This document shows positions 1 to 8,204 of a DNA stretch of 64,000 nucleotides, one piece after another (the first letter of the stretch is position 1; every line of letters starts with the position of its first letter). The translations under genes and the position numbers were made by a program. The stretch is from Vibrio hepatarius (GTDB lineage Bacteria; Pseudomonadota; Gammaproteobacteria; Enterobacterales; Vibrionaceae), in NCBI RefSeq assembly GCF_011806575.1, contig NZ_JAATOO010000005.1, positions 1 through 64,000 on the forward strand, in the 5' to 3' direction. Below the pieces are notes generated by a model. That model ran no database searches. It had not been told where the DNA came from and worked only from the letters and a program-made list of their open reading frames with translations.

Positions 1-660
1 GTACTCGGTTTCAACCACAACGCGAGTACCATCTTTTAACTCAGCCTGAACATAGTCTACCAACAGATTGCTGCCGTTTGCTTGGTAGTACGCTTTAAGA
101 TTGCGCTCTTTACGTTCGATTTCATTGGGTAGGAAGCTATTTGCCCATATTTGTCCGTGTGGATGGGGTTGCGAGCATCCCATGGTATCGCCTTTGTTTT
201 CAAACGCTAGAACCCAAATGAAATCTTTACCCAGCTCTTCTATTTGCTCATTCCAAGTGTCAACCACACGACGAATTTTATTGACCGATAGTTCAGGCAA
301 AGTTTTGCTATGATCGGGCGAGAAACAAATTACCCGACTTAAACCACGTACACCTTGAGTTTTGAACAATGGGTTATCCGACTCTGGAGCATCTGGCGAG
401 TCGACCATCAACGCAGCGAAATCATTATTGAACACATAGGTGTTTTGGTAATCTGGGTTTACGTCACCAGAAATGCGCTCATTGGTTGGACAAAGGAAAC
501 ATTTTTCGTCATAGCTTGGTAACTCATCCAACGCCAACGATTCATCTGCTCCGCTCCACGGGCGTTTAGCACGATGTGGAGAGACTAAAACCCACTGTCC
601 TGTTAATGGGTTGAAACGACGATGTGGATGTTCCACAGGGTTAAATTCAACGTTAAACAT
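1..660 (-). CDS. galT: Galactose-1-phosphate uridylyltransferase, N-terminal part (cut by window edge)
   Basis: This is the first 220 residues of GalT, which exchanges UMP between UDP-glucose and galactose-1-phosphate in the Leloir pathway in the cytoplasm. The N-terminus reads [18 protein letters not shown]. It is followed by [12 protein letters not shown], the family's N-terminal Cys pair region, and by [10 protein letters not shown] near residues 162-171, whose His-Pro-His carries the catalytic histidine that is uridylylated. The frame is open to the window edge, so roughly the last third lies outside. The ribosome binding site before the ATG is weak. No galE lies upstream, so galT appears to be the first gene of its unit, with galK probably following to the left (inference). 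Identity is certain. Confidence 0.96.
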   Translation of the reverse strand, partial: MFNVEFNPVEHPHRRFNPLTGQWVLVSPHRAKRPWSGADESLALDELPSYDEKCFLCPTNERISGDVNPDYQNTYVFNNDFAALMVDSPDAPESDNPLFKTQGVRGLSRVICFSPDHSKTLPELSVNKIRRVVDTWNEQIEELGKDFIWVLAFENKGDTMGCSQPHPHGQIWANSFLPNEIERKERNLKAYYQANGSNLLVDYVQAELKDGTRVVVETEY

Positions 661-848
661 TTTACTTACTCGATTATTAAAGTTTTCTCGCTTTTTCTTT
701 CCTGCCCATCATTCTGAGACATTCTAAGTTACCCCCGTACGGAGTACGTTTGCCAAAAGCTCAACCTTGAGTGTCCACTTTGCTTTTTCCATGATGGAAC
801 TTGTCGTAGAAATTAAGACGGGATCTTTGTAATTGAATGTGAGTGGTA

Positions 849-886
849 AACTGCCTAAACGTCCCTAGTAGGTAGCTTAGGCAGTT
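849..886 (-). terminator. Hairpin after the ABC binding-protein gene
   Basis: A perfect 10-bp stem (AACTGCCTAA at 849-858 with TTAGGCAGTT at 877-886) follows the stop of the binding-protein gene. No clear T-run follows on the minus strand, so it may act as an RNA 3' stabiliser or a weak terminator rather than a strong intrinsic one. Confidence 0.5.
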
Positions 887-898
887 AGAGTAGCTCAA

Positions 899-1999
899 TT
901 ATTGCATCAACACCTTACGTGTGAATTGCTTGCTTATTTGCGAAGCATAAGCTGCGCTAAAAGGCGCTGTAGAGTTAGCACGCATTTCGTTTGACACCAA
1001 CGAGTTAGAAGCGTCAGCCTCCGGGTGCTGCGGTGCGCTACCAAATTGCTTATTCAATAAACCCTGAGCTTTGGCAGAGGTCAACCAATCAACAAACACC
1101 AGCGAAGCTGCAGGATTTCGCGTGTTGCGTGCAATAGTGACAAAGTTACCGCCACCAGACATACCAAATTCCGGAATATAGAATTTGATGCGTTTAGTGA
1201 TTGCGCCACGCTCTTGTAGCCCAGCAAGGTGGTCCTCCCAAGCAGGTGCGATAGTAATTTCACCATCATTAATTCGTGTTAGGCTATCCGCATTTGACGC
1301 TGTGATGAGCATGTTGCCTTTATTTGCTTGAAACCAGTCCCACGTTTTCGACCACGATTTGACGACTTTTTTATCAACCACATCGGTTAAGTTTTGTTCA
1401 CCATTGATTTGGCGAATAGCGGCTTCAATAAAACGACCACCAGAACCGCCACCGTTAGGATCATTCACGCCAAAGCTGTGCGGGTTGTTCTTAATATACT
1501 GCTCTAGTTCTGCGAAAGTTTGTGGTAGCTCACTCTCATCAATGCGTGCCGGATCATAGGCTAGACCGGTTTGATTTCCCCAGAATGTGACGCCATAACC
1601 TTGAGAATCCACACCCTCTGACTTGGTTTTTAGCTTGCTAAGCTCCGGCAACTTATCAAGCTTTAATAGCGTCTCTTGGAAGTCGAATGTCTTCATTGTC
1701 GCCGCGCCTAACGCAACAACATCCATAGCGCCTTCGTCACGTCGTGCTTCTGCAACAAGCTTGTTGCGATTCGCATCCAGTGTCCCTTCAGGGATTCTTA
1801 CGGTGATTCCTGTTTCATCTTCAAACGCTTTCACAAACTCACGCCATGCTGGTTGTAAGTACCAGACTGAAAATGTAACTGAACCCTCTTCTTTCGCTTG
1901 AGCTTCGATTTCTTCCCAGCTCATGCTGTTGATGTCATACGCTGAGGCTGGCAATGCCATCGCCGCTACCAGTAGTGACAGAGCAGATACTTTCTTCAT
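899..1999 (-). CDS. ABC transporter periplasmic binding protein (solute-binding family 1)
   Basis: A 366-residue periplasmic binding protein of the class used by spermidine/putrescine- and iron-like importers. The start chosen at 1999 (MKKVSALS) has GGAG six bases upstream; a start four codons earlier would overlap that site. Residues 1-20 form a signal peptide ending PASA, followed by the mature start YDINSMSWEE. It is the last gene of a minus-strand operon (ATPase, permease, permease, binding protein). The operon is divergent from a glycerophosphodiester phosphodiesterase and a ROK regulator, which suggests a glycerophosphodiester or related sugar-phosphate ligand. That substrate is inferred from context only. 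The membership of the ABC class is secure. Confidence 0.85.
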   Translation of the reverse strand: MKKVSALSLLVAAMALPASAYDINSMSWEEIEAQAKEEGSVTFSVWYLQPAWREFVKAFEDETGITVRIPEGTLDANRNKLVAEARRDEGAMDVVALGAATMKTFDFQETLLKLDKLPELSKLKTKSEGVDSQGYGVTFWGNQTGLAYDPARIDESELPQTFAELEQYIKNNPHSFGVNDPNGGGSGGRFIEAAIRQINGEQNLTDVVDKKVVKSWSKTWDWFQANKGNMLITASNADSLTRINDGEITIAPAWEDHLAGLQERGAITKRIKFYIPEFGMSGGGNFVTIARNTRNPAASLVFVDWLTSAKAQGLLNKQFGSAPQHPEADASNSLVSNEMRANSTAPFSAAYASQISKQFTRKVLMQ

Positions 2000-2015
2000 A
2001 ATAATCTCCATTGTT

Positions 2016-2861
2016 CTAAGCTTTCCCGGTAGATTGGGACAAGTAGTTTCCTTTTAATAGGCGTTCAATCACCAACATCAGTAATACGTTCGGTATCACC
2101 AGTATCAACGACACAACAGCTGCGTCAGGTCGAATAAAGGAATAACCTAAAAACGAATACAAGATAGTTGGAACAGTGATAAAGTCAGGGGCACCTAACA
2201 CGTATGCCATATTGAACTCTTCGATACTGATCACTAGGCAAAAGATCGTAGATGCGAGAAGGCTTGGCTTAAGCATCGGTAAAAAAGCGTGTTTAAAGGT
2301 ACCAATTTTGCCTGCGCCCATATCAGCACAAGCATCGATAAGATCTTGAGGAATGGCTTTAAATCCCGCAGATAAAATTCGTATTGCATACGGCAGCGCA
2401 AGTACAGTGTGAGCAATAACGATGTTCAGGTAAGGCTCGGTTAATCCCAGCTCCAGCAACATAGAACTAAAAAAAACCGCCAAGATCATTGATGGCATTA
2501 CCATAGGTAAAAGAGAAACCATTTCTGCCACTTTTTTACCTCTAAACTCCATCCGCCCGAACGCATAAGCGGTTGGCAACGCAAGAGTTACGGTCAGTAA
2601 AGCGACTGCAGGTGCAAGCGTATAGCTGTTACGTAATGCATCAGGCAGTGAGGTGGTTTGCCACACGTCAACCCAACGACCAAACGATAGCACCGTGGGA
2701 AACAAATCTGGGTAGCTCCAAGGATGCGCAGGGTCAACCACAGACCATAGAATTGCCATTGAAAACGGAATGCCAAGCCAAATAACATTTACAATGAGGA
2801 AAAAAGCAATGGAAATGATGATTATCCAACTGGCATTTGAGCGAGATTTCGTTAACTTCAT
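2016..2861 (-). CDS. ABC transporter inner-membrane permease 2
   Basis: A 281-residue permease of the binding-protein-dependent type (PotC-like). The start at 2861 (MKLTKSRSNASW) has GGGAGG seven bases upstream and overlaps the stop of the previous permease as ATGA. That arrangement indicates translational coupling; the longer frame would begin inside the neighbour. An N-terminal membrane segment (about residues 12-34) is followed by about five more. The cytoplasmic EAA loop that contacts the ATPase is visible as DACADMGAGKIGTFKHAFLP near residues 180-200. It should form a heterodimeric channel with the 2858-3718 product. The ligand is unknown; see the neighbouring phosphodiesterase. Confidence 0.88.
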   Translation of the reverse strand: MKLTKSRSNASWIIIISIAFFLIVNVIWLGIPFSMAILWSVVDPAHPWSYPDLFPTVLSFGRWVDVWQTTSLPDALRNSYTLAPAVALLTVTLALPTAYAFGRMEFRGKKVAEMVSLLPMVMPSMILAVFFSSMLLELGLTEPYLNIVIAHTVLALPYAIRILSAGFKAIPQDLIDACADMGAGKIGTFKHAFLPMLKPSLLASTIFCLVISIEEFNMAYVLGAPDFITVPTILYSFLGYSFIRPDAAVVSLILVIPNVLLMLVIERLLKGNYLSQSTGKA

Positions 2862-3718
2862 TTCGCATCCTCCCATTTAACAATTGGTTTTTTACGTGTT
2901 GCAAAAGGCTGTGTAAGAAGGGTTAATACCACCGCAGATAGACCAGCAAGCAACATAATGACCATTGCAATCACTGCCGAGTTTTCCCACTCATAATATT
3001 GCAAAGCAGTAATATTCATCAGCATGGCAAGAGAGTAGCTACTACGCGAACCCGCTACGGCGGCGAATGAAAAATCGCCGAGTGCACCAATGAAAATGAG
3101 AATAGAAGTCGCTTGTAGTGCTGGGATGGTGAGTGGAAAAACAACATTCCAAAAACGAGACCAGCGTGATGCACCCAAATCAAGAGCGGCATCCATAAGA
3201 TCAGTACGAATACTGGCGATCGCTCCGGTGATTAAAATGAGCGCAAAGGGTAAGTTTTTCCAGATTTGTAGAACTACGATGCTCCAGCCAAACTCATCAT
3301 TGGCGAGACGCAATGGTTTATCGATCACACCAAGCATCATGAGTGATTCATTAAATATGCCGTGATAAGCGATAACGTTCATCAATAAAAACGCCGCGAC
3401 CAAGCCAGGAACGAACATAGGTGCACGTAACAAACCAATAATGGCAGGTTTTGCTGGGATCTCTTTTTGCAACCAGAGTGCGATAGGATACGCAAACATC
3501 ACCGCACCTAGCGTGCCGAGAAAAGACGTACGTAGTGAGTAACCGACAGAACGCCAAAGAATGACATCGTTTAACATGGCATTCCAATATTCGAGAGTAG
3601 CGGATGTTCCGTCCGACATACCAAAGCTTTGTACGACAACAACATACAGCGCGCTTCCCATCAATAGGACAATTGTGCCAACGCCAGGAATGATGAGCAG
3701 ATAAGGTTTTATGTTCAT
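2858..3718 (-). CDS. ABC transporter inner-membrane permease 1
   Basis: A 286-residue permease of the PotB-like class with six predicted hydrophobic segments, the first at about residues 5-29. The EAA loop reads DAALDLGASRWSRFWNVVFP near residues 174-193. Its ATG overlaps the stop of the ATPase gene (ATGA at 3715-3718) and its own stop overlaps the next permease start in the same way, so the three genes are tightly coupled. It forms half of the translocation channel. Nothing in the sequence identifies the substrate. Confidence 0.88.
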   Translation of the reverse strand: MNIKPYLLIIPGVGTIVLLMGSALYVVVVQSFGMSDGTSATLEYWNAMLNDVILWRSVGYSLRTSFLGTLGAVMFAYPIALWLQKEIPAKPAIIGLLRAPMFVPGLVAAFLLMNVIAYHGIFNESLMMLGVIDKPLRLANDEFGWSIVVLQIWKNLPFALILITGAIASIRTDLMDAALDLGASRWSRFWNVVFPLTIPALQATSILIFIGALGDFSFAAVAGSRSSYSLAMLMNITALQYYEWENSAVIAMVIMLLAGLSAVVLTLLTQPFATRKKPIVKWEDAK

Positions 3719-4785
3719 GCGCTCACCTTTTCTAAAAATCGCATTGCGTAACTTGGCAACTGAATATGTAAAACATCACCGTGTTTGATATCTAACCGGC
3801 CTGCCAGTTGGACGCGAACTTTGTGTTCATTTAAGCTTCCAACCCAACCAAATACGCTTAAGGTATCCCCCTGAAAAGCGACCGAGCTAACCGTTAGCGC
3901 AAAACTGTTTGGCTTTCCTGGTTCACAAACAGTGGCATCTTCTGGTCTCCAACAGATATAGATATTGTCATCAACTGGTGGAGTCTCAGACTCAACATGG
4001 AACTCACCCATATCGCAGCTCACATTGTAGTTACCACTGTTGCTGTTGCGTTCAACATACGCCGTATGGATATTGGCAGCACCAATAAAGTCCGCGACGA
4101 ATCGGCTAGTAGGACGGAAGTAAATGTCTTCGGGTGTGCCGACTTGTTCTATTTCCCCGCGATTGAGAACAATAATGCGATCGCTCATCGCCAATGCTTC
4201 AGCTTGGTCGTGCGTTACATATATTGAGGTAAGATTGTGTTGGCGCTGGAGTTCTTTAATTTCGAAGCGAACGCCTTCACGCATTTTGGCATCTAAGTTT
4301 GAAAGTGGCTCATCAAATAAGATGATGTCAGGTCTTGTCACCATCGCTCGAGCTAAGGCAACACGTTGCTGCTGACCGCCAGACAGCTGCCCTGGTAGCT
4401 TATCTTTGTGATCTTGCAATCCAACTTGGTGAAGAATGTCACTTAAACGCTCTTGCTGCTCACGCTTGTCAACTTTCTGTTGTTCAAGTCCGAAACAGAT
4501 ATTGTGAGAAACACTTAAGTGCGGAAACAATGCGTAGGATTGAAAACACATCGCTGTATCACGTTTCTCTGGCGTGACATTCGTAACGTCACGGTTCGCA
4601 ATCAAAATTTCACCTTCAGTAGGTTGTTGAAATCCACCGATCATTTTTAACAATGTTGTTTTTCCACAACCACTTGGCCCGAGTAAGGTAACAAACTCCC
4701 CTTTCTCGACTACAAATGAAATGTCTTTCGATGCATAAAAGTCACCGTACTTTTTGGTAATGGAACGAAGCTCTAGCACACTCAT
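3715..4785 (-). CDS. ABC transporter ATP-binding protein
   Basis: A 356-residue nucleotide-binding subunit. It shows Walker A GPSGCGKTT near residues 37-45, the signature LSGGQQQR near 134-141, Walker B IILFDEP near 154-160 and the switch histidine in THDQAEAL. A C-terminal TOBE-type domain (from about residue 270) is typical of PotA/FbpC/UgpC-class ATPases. The start ATG at 4785 has AAGG upstream. It is the first gene of the importer operon, and its promoter must lie in 4786-5024, shared with the divergent phosphodiesterase gene. Product class is secure; the substrate is inferred from that neighbour. Confidence 0.92.
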   Translation of the reverse strand: MSVLELRSITKKYGDFYASKDISFVVEKGEFVTLLGPSGCGKTTLLKMIGGFQQPTEGEILIANRDVTNVTPEKRDTAMCFQSYALFPHLSVSHNICFGLEQQKVDKREQQERLSDILHQVGLQDHKDKLPGQLSGGQQQRVALARAMVTRPDIILFDEPLSNLDAKMREGVRFEIKELQRQHNLTSIYVTHDQAEALAMSDRIIVLNRGEIEQVGTPEDIYFRPTSRFVADFIGAANIHTAYVERNSNSGNYNVSCDMGEFHVESETPPVDDNIYICWRPEDATVCEPGKPNSFALTVSSVAFQGDTLSVFGWVGSLNEHKVRVQLAGRLDIKHGDVLHIQLPSYAMRFLEKVSA

Positions 4786-5024
4786 TGAATAACCTTTTAA
4801 TGAAAGCTTAATTTGTAAATCAGAATAGATTTAGTTTATGTCAAAATTATTAACAAGCGACAAAAACGGCACAAAAATAATACTCAGATCACAAGTAAAA
4901 ACACCAAGTAACTGATTTTAAAGATATTTTATTTTTCATTATTTTGTATTGACAACAATGAGGCATGGGAGGAAACTCATATTATACTTTTTAAAAAAGC
5001 TTAACATGAGTAGGAAACATACAG

Positions 5025-5858
5025 ATGACTTTTAAATTCAATGTGACTCAATCCGGTAAAGTGTTGGTAAATCCCCACCGAGGTGACTGCTTGTTTTACC
5101 CTGAAAATACTCTTCCCGCTTTTCAAAGTGCCGTTGACAAAGGCGTAACCTGTATCGAAATTGACATAGCGATGACCGCTGACAATCACCTTGTGGTTAT
5201 CCACGATCCAAGTATTGATAGGACGTCAAACGGTTCTGGGTATGTCGAACAGATGTCTTTGACAGAGCTACAACAGTTTGATTTTGGTGCTTGGTTTGGC
5301 GAAAAACACGTATCAACGCCTATCTCAACGTTTGAAGAAATCTTAGATTGGGCGATCAATAATGGTGTTGGACTGGTTGTTGAAGCAAAGCAGCGCCGCA
5401 GGCATGAAGAATTTGCCCGTACTTTTGTTCAATTGATGAAGGGAAAAGATCAAGTTGCACTAGAACACATCTTGTTGCTTAGCTTTGACCACACGCTAAT
5501 TAATAGAGTCAAAACACTGCTACCAGAGGTCGCTCTTCAGGTTGTCACCTTAGCTCGATACCAAGATCAATTAGGAGCAGTGCTCGCTTCTAACGCACAG
5601 AGTGTTTGTGTTGAATACCCCCATGTGACTGAAGAAGTACTGATGCAATACAAACAAGCAGGGTTGAGCACTCGACTATTTCTGCCGAATAAGGGTAACA
5701 ATGTGAACACCGCTCGTTGGTTCGACACTTATTATGGTTACGATGTATACAATGAAATTATTAGTTGGATTAACAAGGGACTAATTGACATGCTCAGCCA
5801 CGATGATATTGATATGATTAGCGCCATGATTCGAGAAGCGGAAATGGAACCGATCTAA
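5025..5858 (+). CDS. Glycerophosphodiester phosphodiesterase
   Basis: A 277-residue GDPD-family enzyme that hydrolyses glycerophosphodiesters to glycerol-3-phosphate and an alcohol. Motifs visible are NPHRG and ENTLPAF (residues about 17-33), CIEIDIAMTADNHLVVIHDP (metal-binding E and D plus the HD pair, about 45-64) and VVEAK near 118. There is no signal peptide, so it acts in the cytoplasm on imported substrate. The start ATG has AGGAAAC upstream. It is divergent from the four-gene ABC importer and followed nine bases later by a ROK regulator. E. coli pairs the same enzyme (UgpQ) with an ABC importer (UgpBAEC), but the importer here is of a different ABC class. Confidence 0.93.
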   Translation: MTFKFNVTQSGKVLVNPHRGDCLFYPENTLPAFQSAVDKGVTCIEIDIAMTADNHLVVIHDPSIDRTSNGSGYVEQMSLTELQQFDFGAWFGEKHVSTPISTFEEILDWAINNGVGLVVEAKQRRRHEEFARTFVQLMKGKDQVALEHILLLSFDHTLINRVKTLLPEVALQVVTLARYQDQLGAVLASNAQSVCVEYPHVTEEVLMQYKQAGLSTRLFLPNKGNNVNTARWFDTYYGYDVYNEIISWINKGLIDMLSHDDIDMISAMIREAEMEPI

Positions 5859-5867
5859 GGAAAACAC

Positions 5868-6992
5868 ATGCTAAATCCGGTTAAACCCGTTCAACTAGAA
5901 CTGACACCAGGACAAAAAAAATTGCTGGCCATTTGTCGCCAACATGGGTCAGTGTCTAGAGCGAAAATCGTTGAATTGACAGGTCTAAGAAGCGGAAGTG
6001 TTACCAGCCTCTCGAAAGAGTTACTGGCAATGAATTTAATCAAGGAAGGGACGAGAGAACGAATTGGTCGAGGCCAGCCTATTATTCCACTTGAGTTAAA
6101 CCCATACGGAGCCTTTTCTTTTGGTGTAGCATTTCGAATCAAGCAAATCGAAATCGGCCTTGCGAATTTTTGTGGCGAAGTACTAGAACAAGTCAGTATG
6201 CCATATACCGAAGCATCACCTATCGAGGAAGTGCTTGATAAACTGCATAGACGAATTCATTCACTTATCGATAAACATAAGCTACATCGTGCAAGAATAT
6301 TGGGCATTGGCGTATCAATGCCAGGTCCGACAAACGCCGATGGTAAAACGGTACATACAATACAAGCACTGGCTCATTGGCGTTCAGTGCCGCTATCAGA
6401 AAAGTTTGGCGCTTACTTCGATTGGCCAGTGTGGATAGATAACGATTGTAATGCCGCTGTGGTTGGTGAGTACTATTCCGGCCGATGGCCCAATGTCAAT
6501 AATATGGTTCTGATTGAGGTTGGTCATGGTGTTGGGGGCGGCGCCATCGTCAATGGCCAATTGTATTGTGGTAGCCGTATGAACGCCGGCGAAATAGGCA
6601 CTTACTTTTCCGTTGTAGGTGATGAAAAGCGTCCAACCGTGCGTAAATTAGTGCAGTCTCTCATTGATGCTGGCTATGACATACACTCGGTAGACGATAT
6701 TCCCAATGACTCTGACCCGATAGTTAGAGACTGGGTGGTGAGCGCCGCAGAGCAACTTAAACCAGTGATATTTTTAACATTGGGTTGGTTAGACCCAGAC
6801 TGTTTAGTAATAGGTGGAGAATGTCCTAGTCAATTAAGCACCGCATTGATTAAAGAAATGAACCTGAAAGCGGCTTGGCAGAAATTCGGCCAAGACTACC
6901 CTTTGGCAACAATTTCTTCTACAAGAGTCGGTGAATCACTCAACACCTATGGTGCATGTATGTACCCTGTATTTCGTACATTAGGTATTTGA
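5868..6992 (+). CDS. ROK-family transcriptional regulator
   Basis: A 374-residue NagC/Mlc-type repressor. An N-terminal winged helix (about residues 12-75, with GSVSRAKIVELTGLRSGSV as the helix-turn-helix region) is followed by a ROK sugar-kinase-like domain. That domain contains GIGVSMPGP, the acidic DNDCNAA segment and GHGVGGGAIVNGQLY with AGEIG. The Cys-rich zinc motif that normally follows the AGE-G segment is missing here. AAGGAA lies just before the ATG. Its position directly after the phosphodiesterase gene suggests that it controls this unit and the divergent importer in response to a sugar or sugar-phosphate ligand (inference). Confidence 0.9.
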   Translation: MLNPVKPVQLELTPGQKKLLAICRQHGSVSRAKIVELTGLRSGSVTSLSKELLAMNLIKEGTRERIGRGQPIIPLELNPYGAFSFGVAFRIKQIEIGLANFCGEVLEQVSMPYTEASPIEEVLDKLHRRIHSLIDKHKLHRARILGIGVSMPGPTNADGKTVHTIQALAHWRSVPLSEKFGAYFDWPVWIDNDCNAAVVGEYYSGRWPNVNNMVLIEVGHGVGGGAIVNGQLYCGSRMNAGEIGTYFSVVGDEKRPTVRKLVQSLIDAGYDIHSVDDIPNDSDPIVRDWVVSAAEQLKPVIFLTLGWLDPDCLVIGGECPSQLSTALIKEMNLKAAWQKFGQDYPLATISSTRVGESLNTYGACMYPVFRTLGI

Positions 6993-7070
6993 TATTTGTA
7001 CGGAACATTTTTCGACAGTTGTAAGTTCGCCACTGTTCAGCCGCAAAACGAACGTCAACAATAAACCATT

Positions 7071-7101
7071 CAGCCCCGATAATCGGGGCTGTAATTTTAT
7101 T
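7071..7101. terminator. Intrinsic terminator after the ROK gene
   Basis: CAGCCCCGAT and ATCGGGGCTG form a G/C-rich stem with a tiny loop, followed by TAATTTTATT on the plus strand. It ends the phosphodiesterase-ROK transcript and also lies just downstream of the minus-strand peptide fragment at 7121-7258. Confidence 0.85.
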
Positions 7102-7120
7102 CATGTTCACTGAGACTGGA

Positions 7121-7258
7121 TTAGTCAATGCTTGCTTGGTGCGCCGGCATGTAGCCCCAGTTTTCAACCGAAAAGCCTTTTCCACCTTTTGCATTTGCAG
7201 CAACTCCGATAAACGCCATATTAAACAGGCCCGGCTTAGACAGCGCGGAAGCCGTTGA
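7121..7258 (-). pseudogene. Orphan C-terminal-like peptide fragment, unidentified
   Basis: On the minus strand a 45-codon open frame runs from a stop at 7259-7261 to a TAA at 7121. It reads like genuine protein, including LFNMAFIGVAANAKGGKGF and ENWGYMPAHQASID, and it ends 20 bases before a strong hairpin terminator. There is no start codon with a ribosome binding site at the head of the frame; the only internal ATG would give about 32 residues. I interpret it as the 3' remnant of a decayed gene. I do not recognise the family. A noncoding origin cannot be excluded. Confidence 0.35.
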
Positions 7259-7296
7259 TCACATTGCTCATTCTCATGTCCTATCCGACCATTCCA

Positions 7297-7361
7297 AAAA
7301 GTAAACGATGATGTATACTTTAGGCACAACAAAACAAAAGGAAACACCATCGTTTACTTTT
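7297..7361. promoter_or_regulatory. Inverted repeat around the TetR-gene promoter
   Basis: AAAAGTAAACGATG (7297-7310) is repeated perfectly inverted as CATCGTTTACTTTT (7348-7361), 37 bases apart. The left arm lies just upstream of a possible -10 element TATACT (7314-7319), and the right arm lies just before the regulator gene at 7382. The layout suggests operators for autoregulation by the TetR protein (inference). Confidence 0.5.
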
Positions 7362-7381
7362 GGTTGTAGTAGGTTGAGTTC

Positions 7382-7993
7382 ATGATTAAAAGAAGTGATA
7401 TAAAACAAGAAGATATCATCAAATCCGCTATTGAGGTTTTTTCTCATAAAGGGTTTGAGCAGGCAAGCATGGAAGGTATTTCAAAGCATGCGGGAGTATC
7501 CAAGCGCACGCTTTACAAGTACTACCCCAACAAAGACGCCCTGTTTGAAGTGATTGTAGATAGACTGATGTGCCGCTTTGATGACCAATGTGAGCTGAAG
7601 TTTGAACCTTCTGTTTCAATCGAGCAGCAGTTGACAGACCTGACTCGTAAACAGATGTGCTATATCAATACCGAAGACTTCCAGATGACTGCACGTTTGG
7701 TTATGGCGGAGTGCATACGTTGTCCGCATACTTCTCAGCTCCTGATGAAACGTTTTGAAGCGATTGGAGACACGTATGGATTGCATCAATGGGTTCAGCA
7801 AGGTATTGAGGCGGGCGCACTAGAAATAGACAACATCCCATTAGCGATCGATCAGTTTATCGGCAGTATCAAGGCGATTGTCTTTTGGCCACAGCTGCTT
7901 GCCCACCAGCCACCGCCAGCCGAAGAACAAGTTCAAGCGGTGATCCAACAAGCCGTTAATTGCTTTGTCTCAACCTATAAGTCAGCCAAATAA
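7382..7993 (+). CDS. TetR/AcrR-family transcriptional regulator
   Basis: A 203-residue repressor. The N-terminal TetR helix-turn-helix is clear: IIKSAIEVFSHKGFEQASM, then GISKHAGVSKRTLYKYYPNK at about residues 33-52. The C-terminal ligand domain (residues 60-200) resembles the AefR-like subclass, with an FxxTARLVMAEC segment. It stands alone between a terminator and the C4-dicarboxylate carrier gene, and its targets are unknown. A 14-bp inverted repeat overlaps its probable promoter, which fits autoregulation. An imperfect hairpin without T-run (about 8007-8036) follows it. Confidence 0.9.
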   Translation: MIKRSDIKQEDIIKSAIEVFSHKGFEQASMEGISKHAGVSKRTLYKYYPNKDALFEVIVDRLMCRFDDQCELKFEPSVSIEQQLTDLTRKQMCYINTEDFQMTARLVMAECIRCPHTSQLLMKRFEAIGDTYGLHQWVQQGIEAGALEIDNIPLAIDQFIGSIKAIVFWPQLLAHQPPPAEEQVQAVIQQAVNCFVSTYKSAK

Positions 7994-8204
7994 CTCAAAT
8001 GTAATCAGGTATTTCACCATCTGGTTACATCCTAACACCACTATTCCCCACACTTTCGAAACCTTCGGCTCAGATTCCGTGAATTAGCTTAGAATATTCG
8101 CTTTCCATTTATGTGAGTCCATATTGTGTGAACGCACCATCAGCAACTTGGTCAATATCGCCGGAAAATGAACATATCTTATTATTATAAAAGGGATAAT
8201 TGGT

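Noticed and set aside
670..780. Two tiny minus-strand ORFs before galT (22 and 18 codons, beginning MEKAKW and MSQNDG)
   Set aside because: Neither has a convincing ribosome binding site and they are in different frames; a leader peptide cannot be excluded but is unsupported.
6940..7350. 136-codon minus-strand frame across the ROK 3' end
   Set aside because: It overlaps ROK coding sequence, crosses a terminator, and its composition is not protein-like; another frame (7121-7258) reads better.
8190..8204. Sigma-54 or FNR site before the dicarboxylate carrier gene
   Set aside because: I could not find a sequence within 210 bases upstream that matches either consensus.
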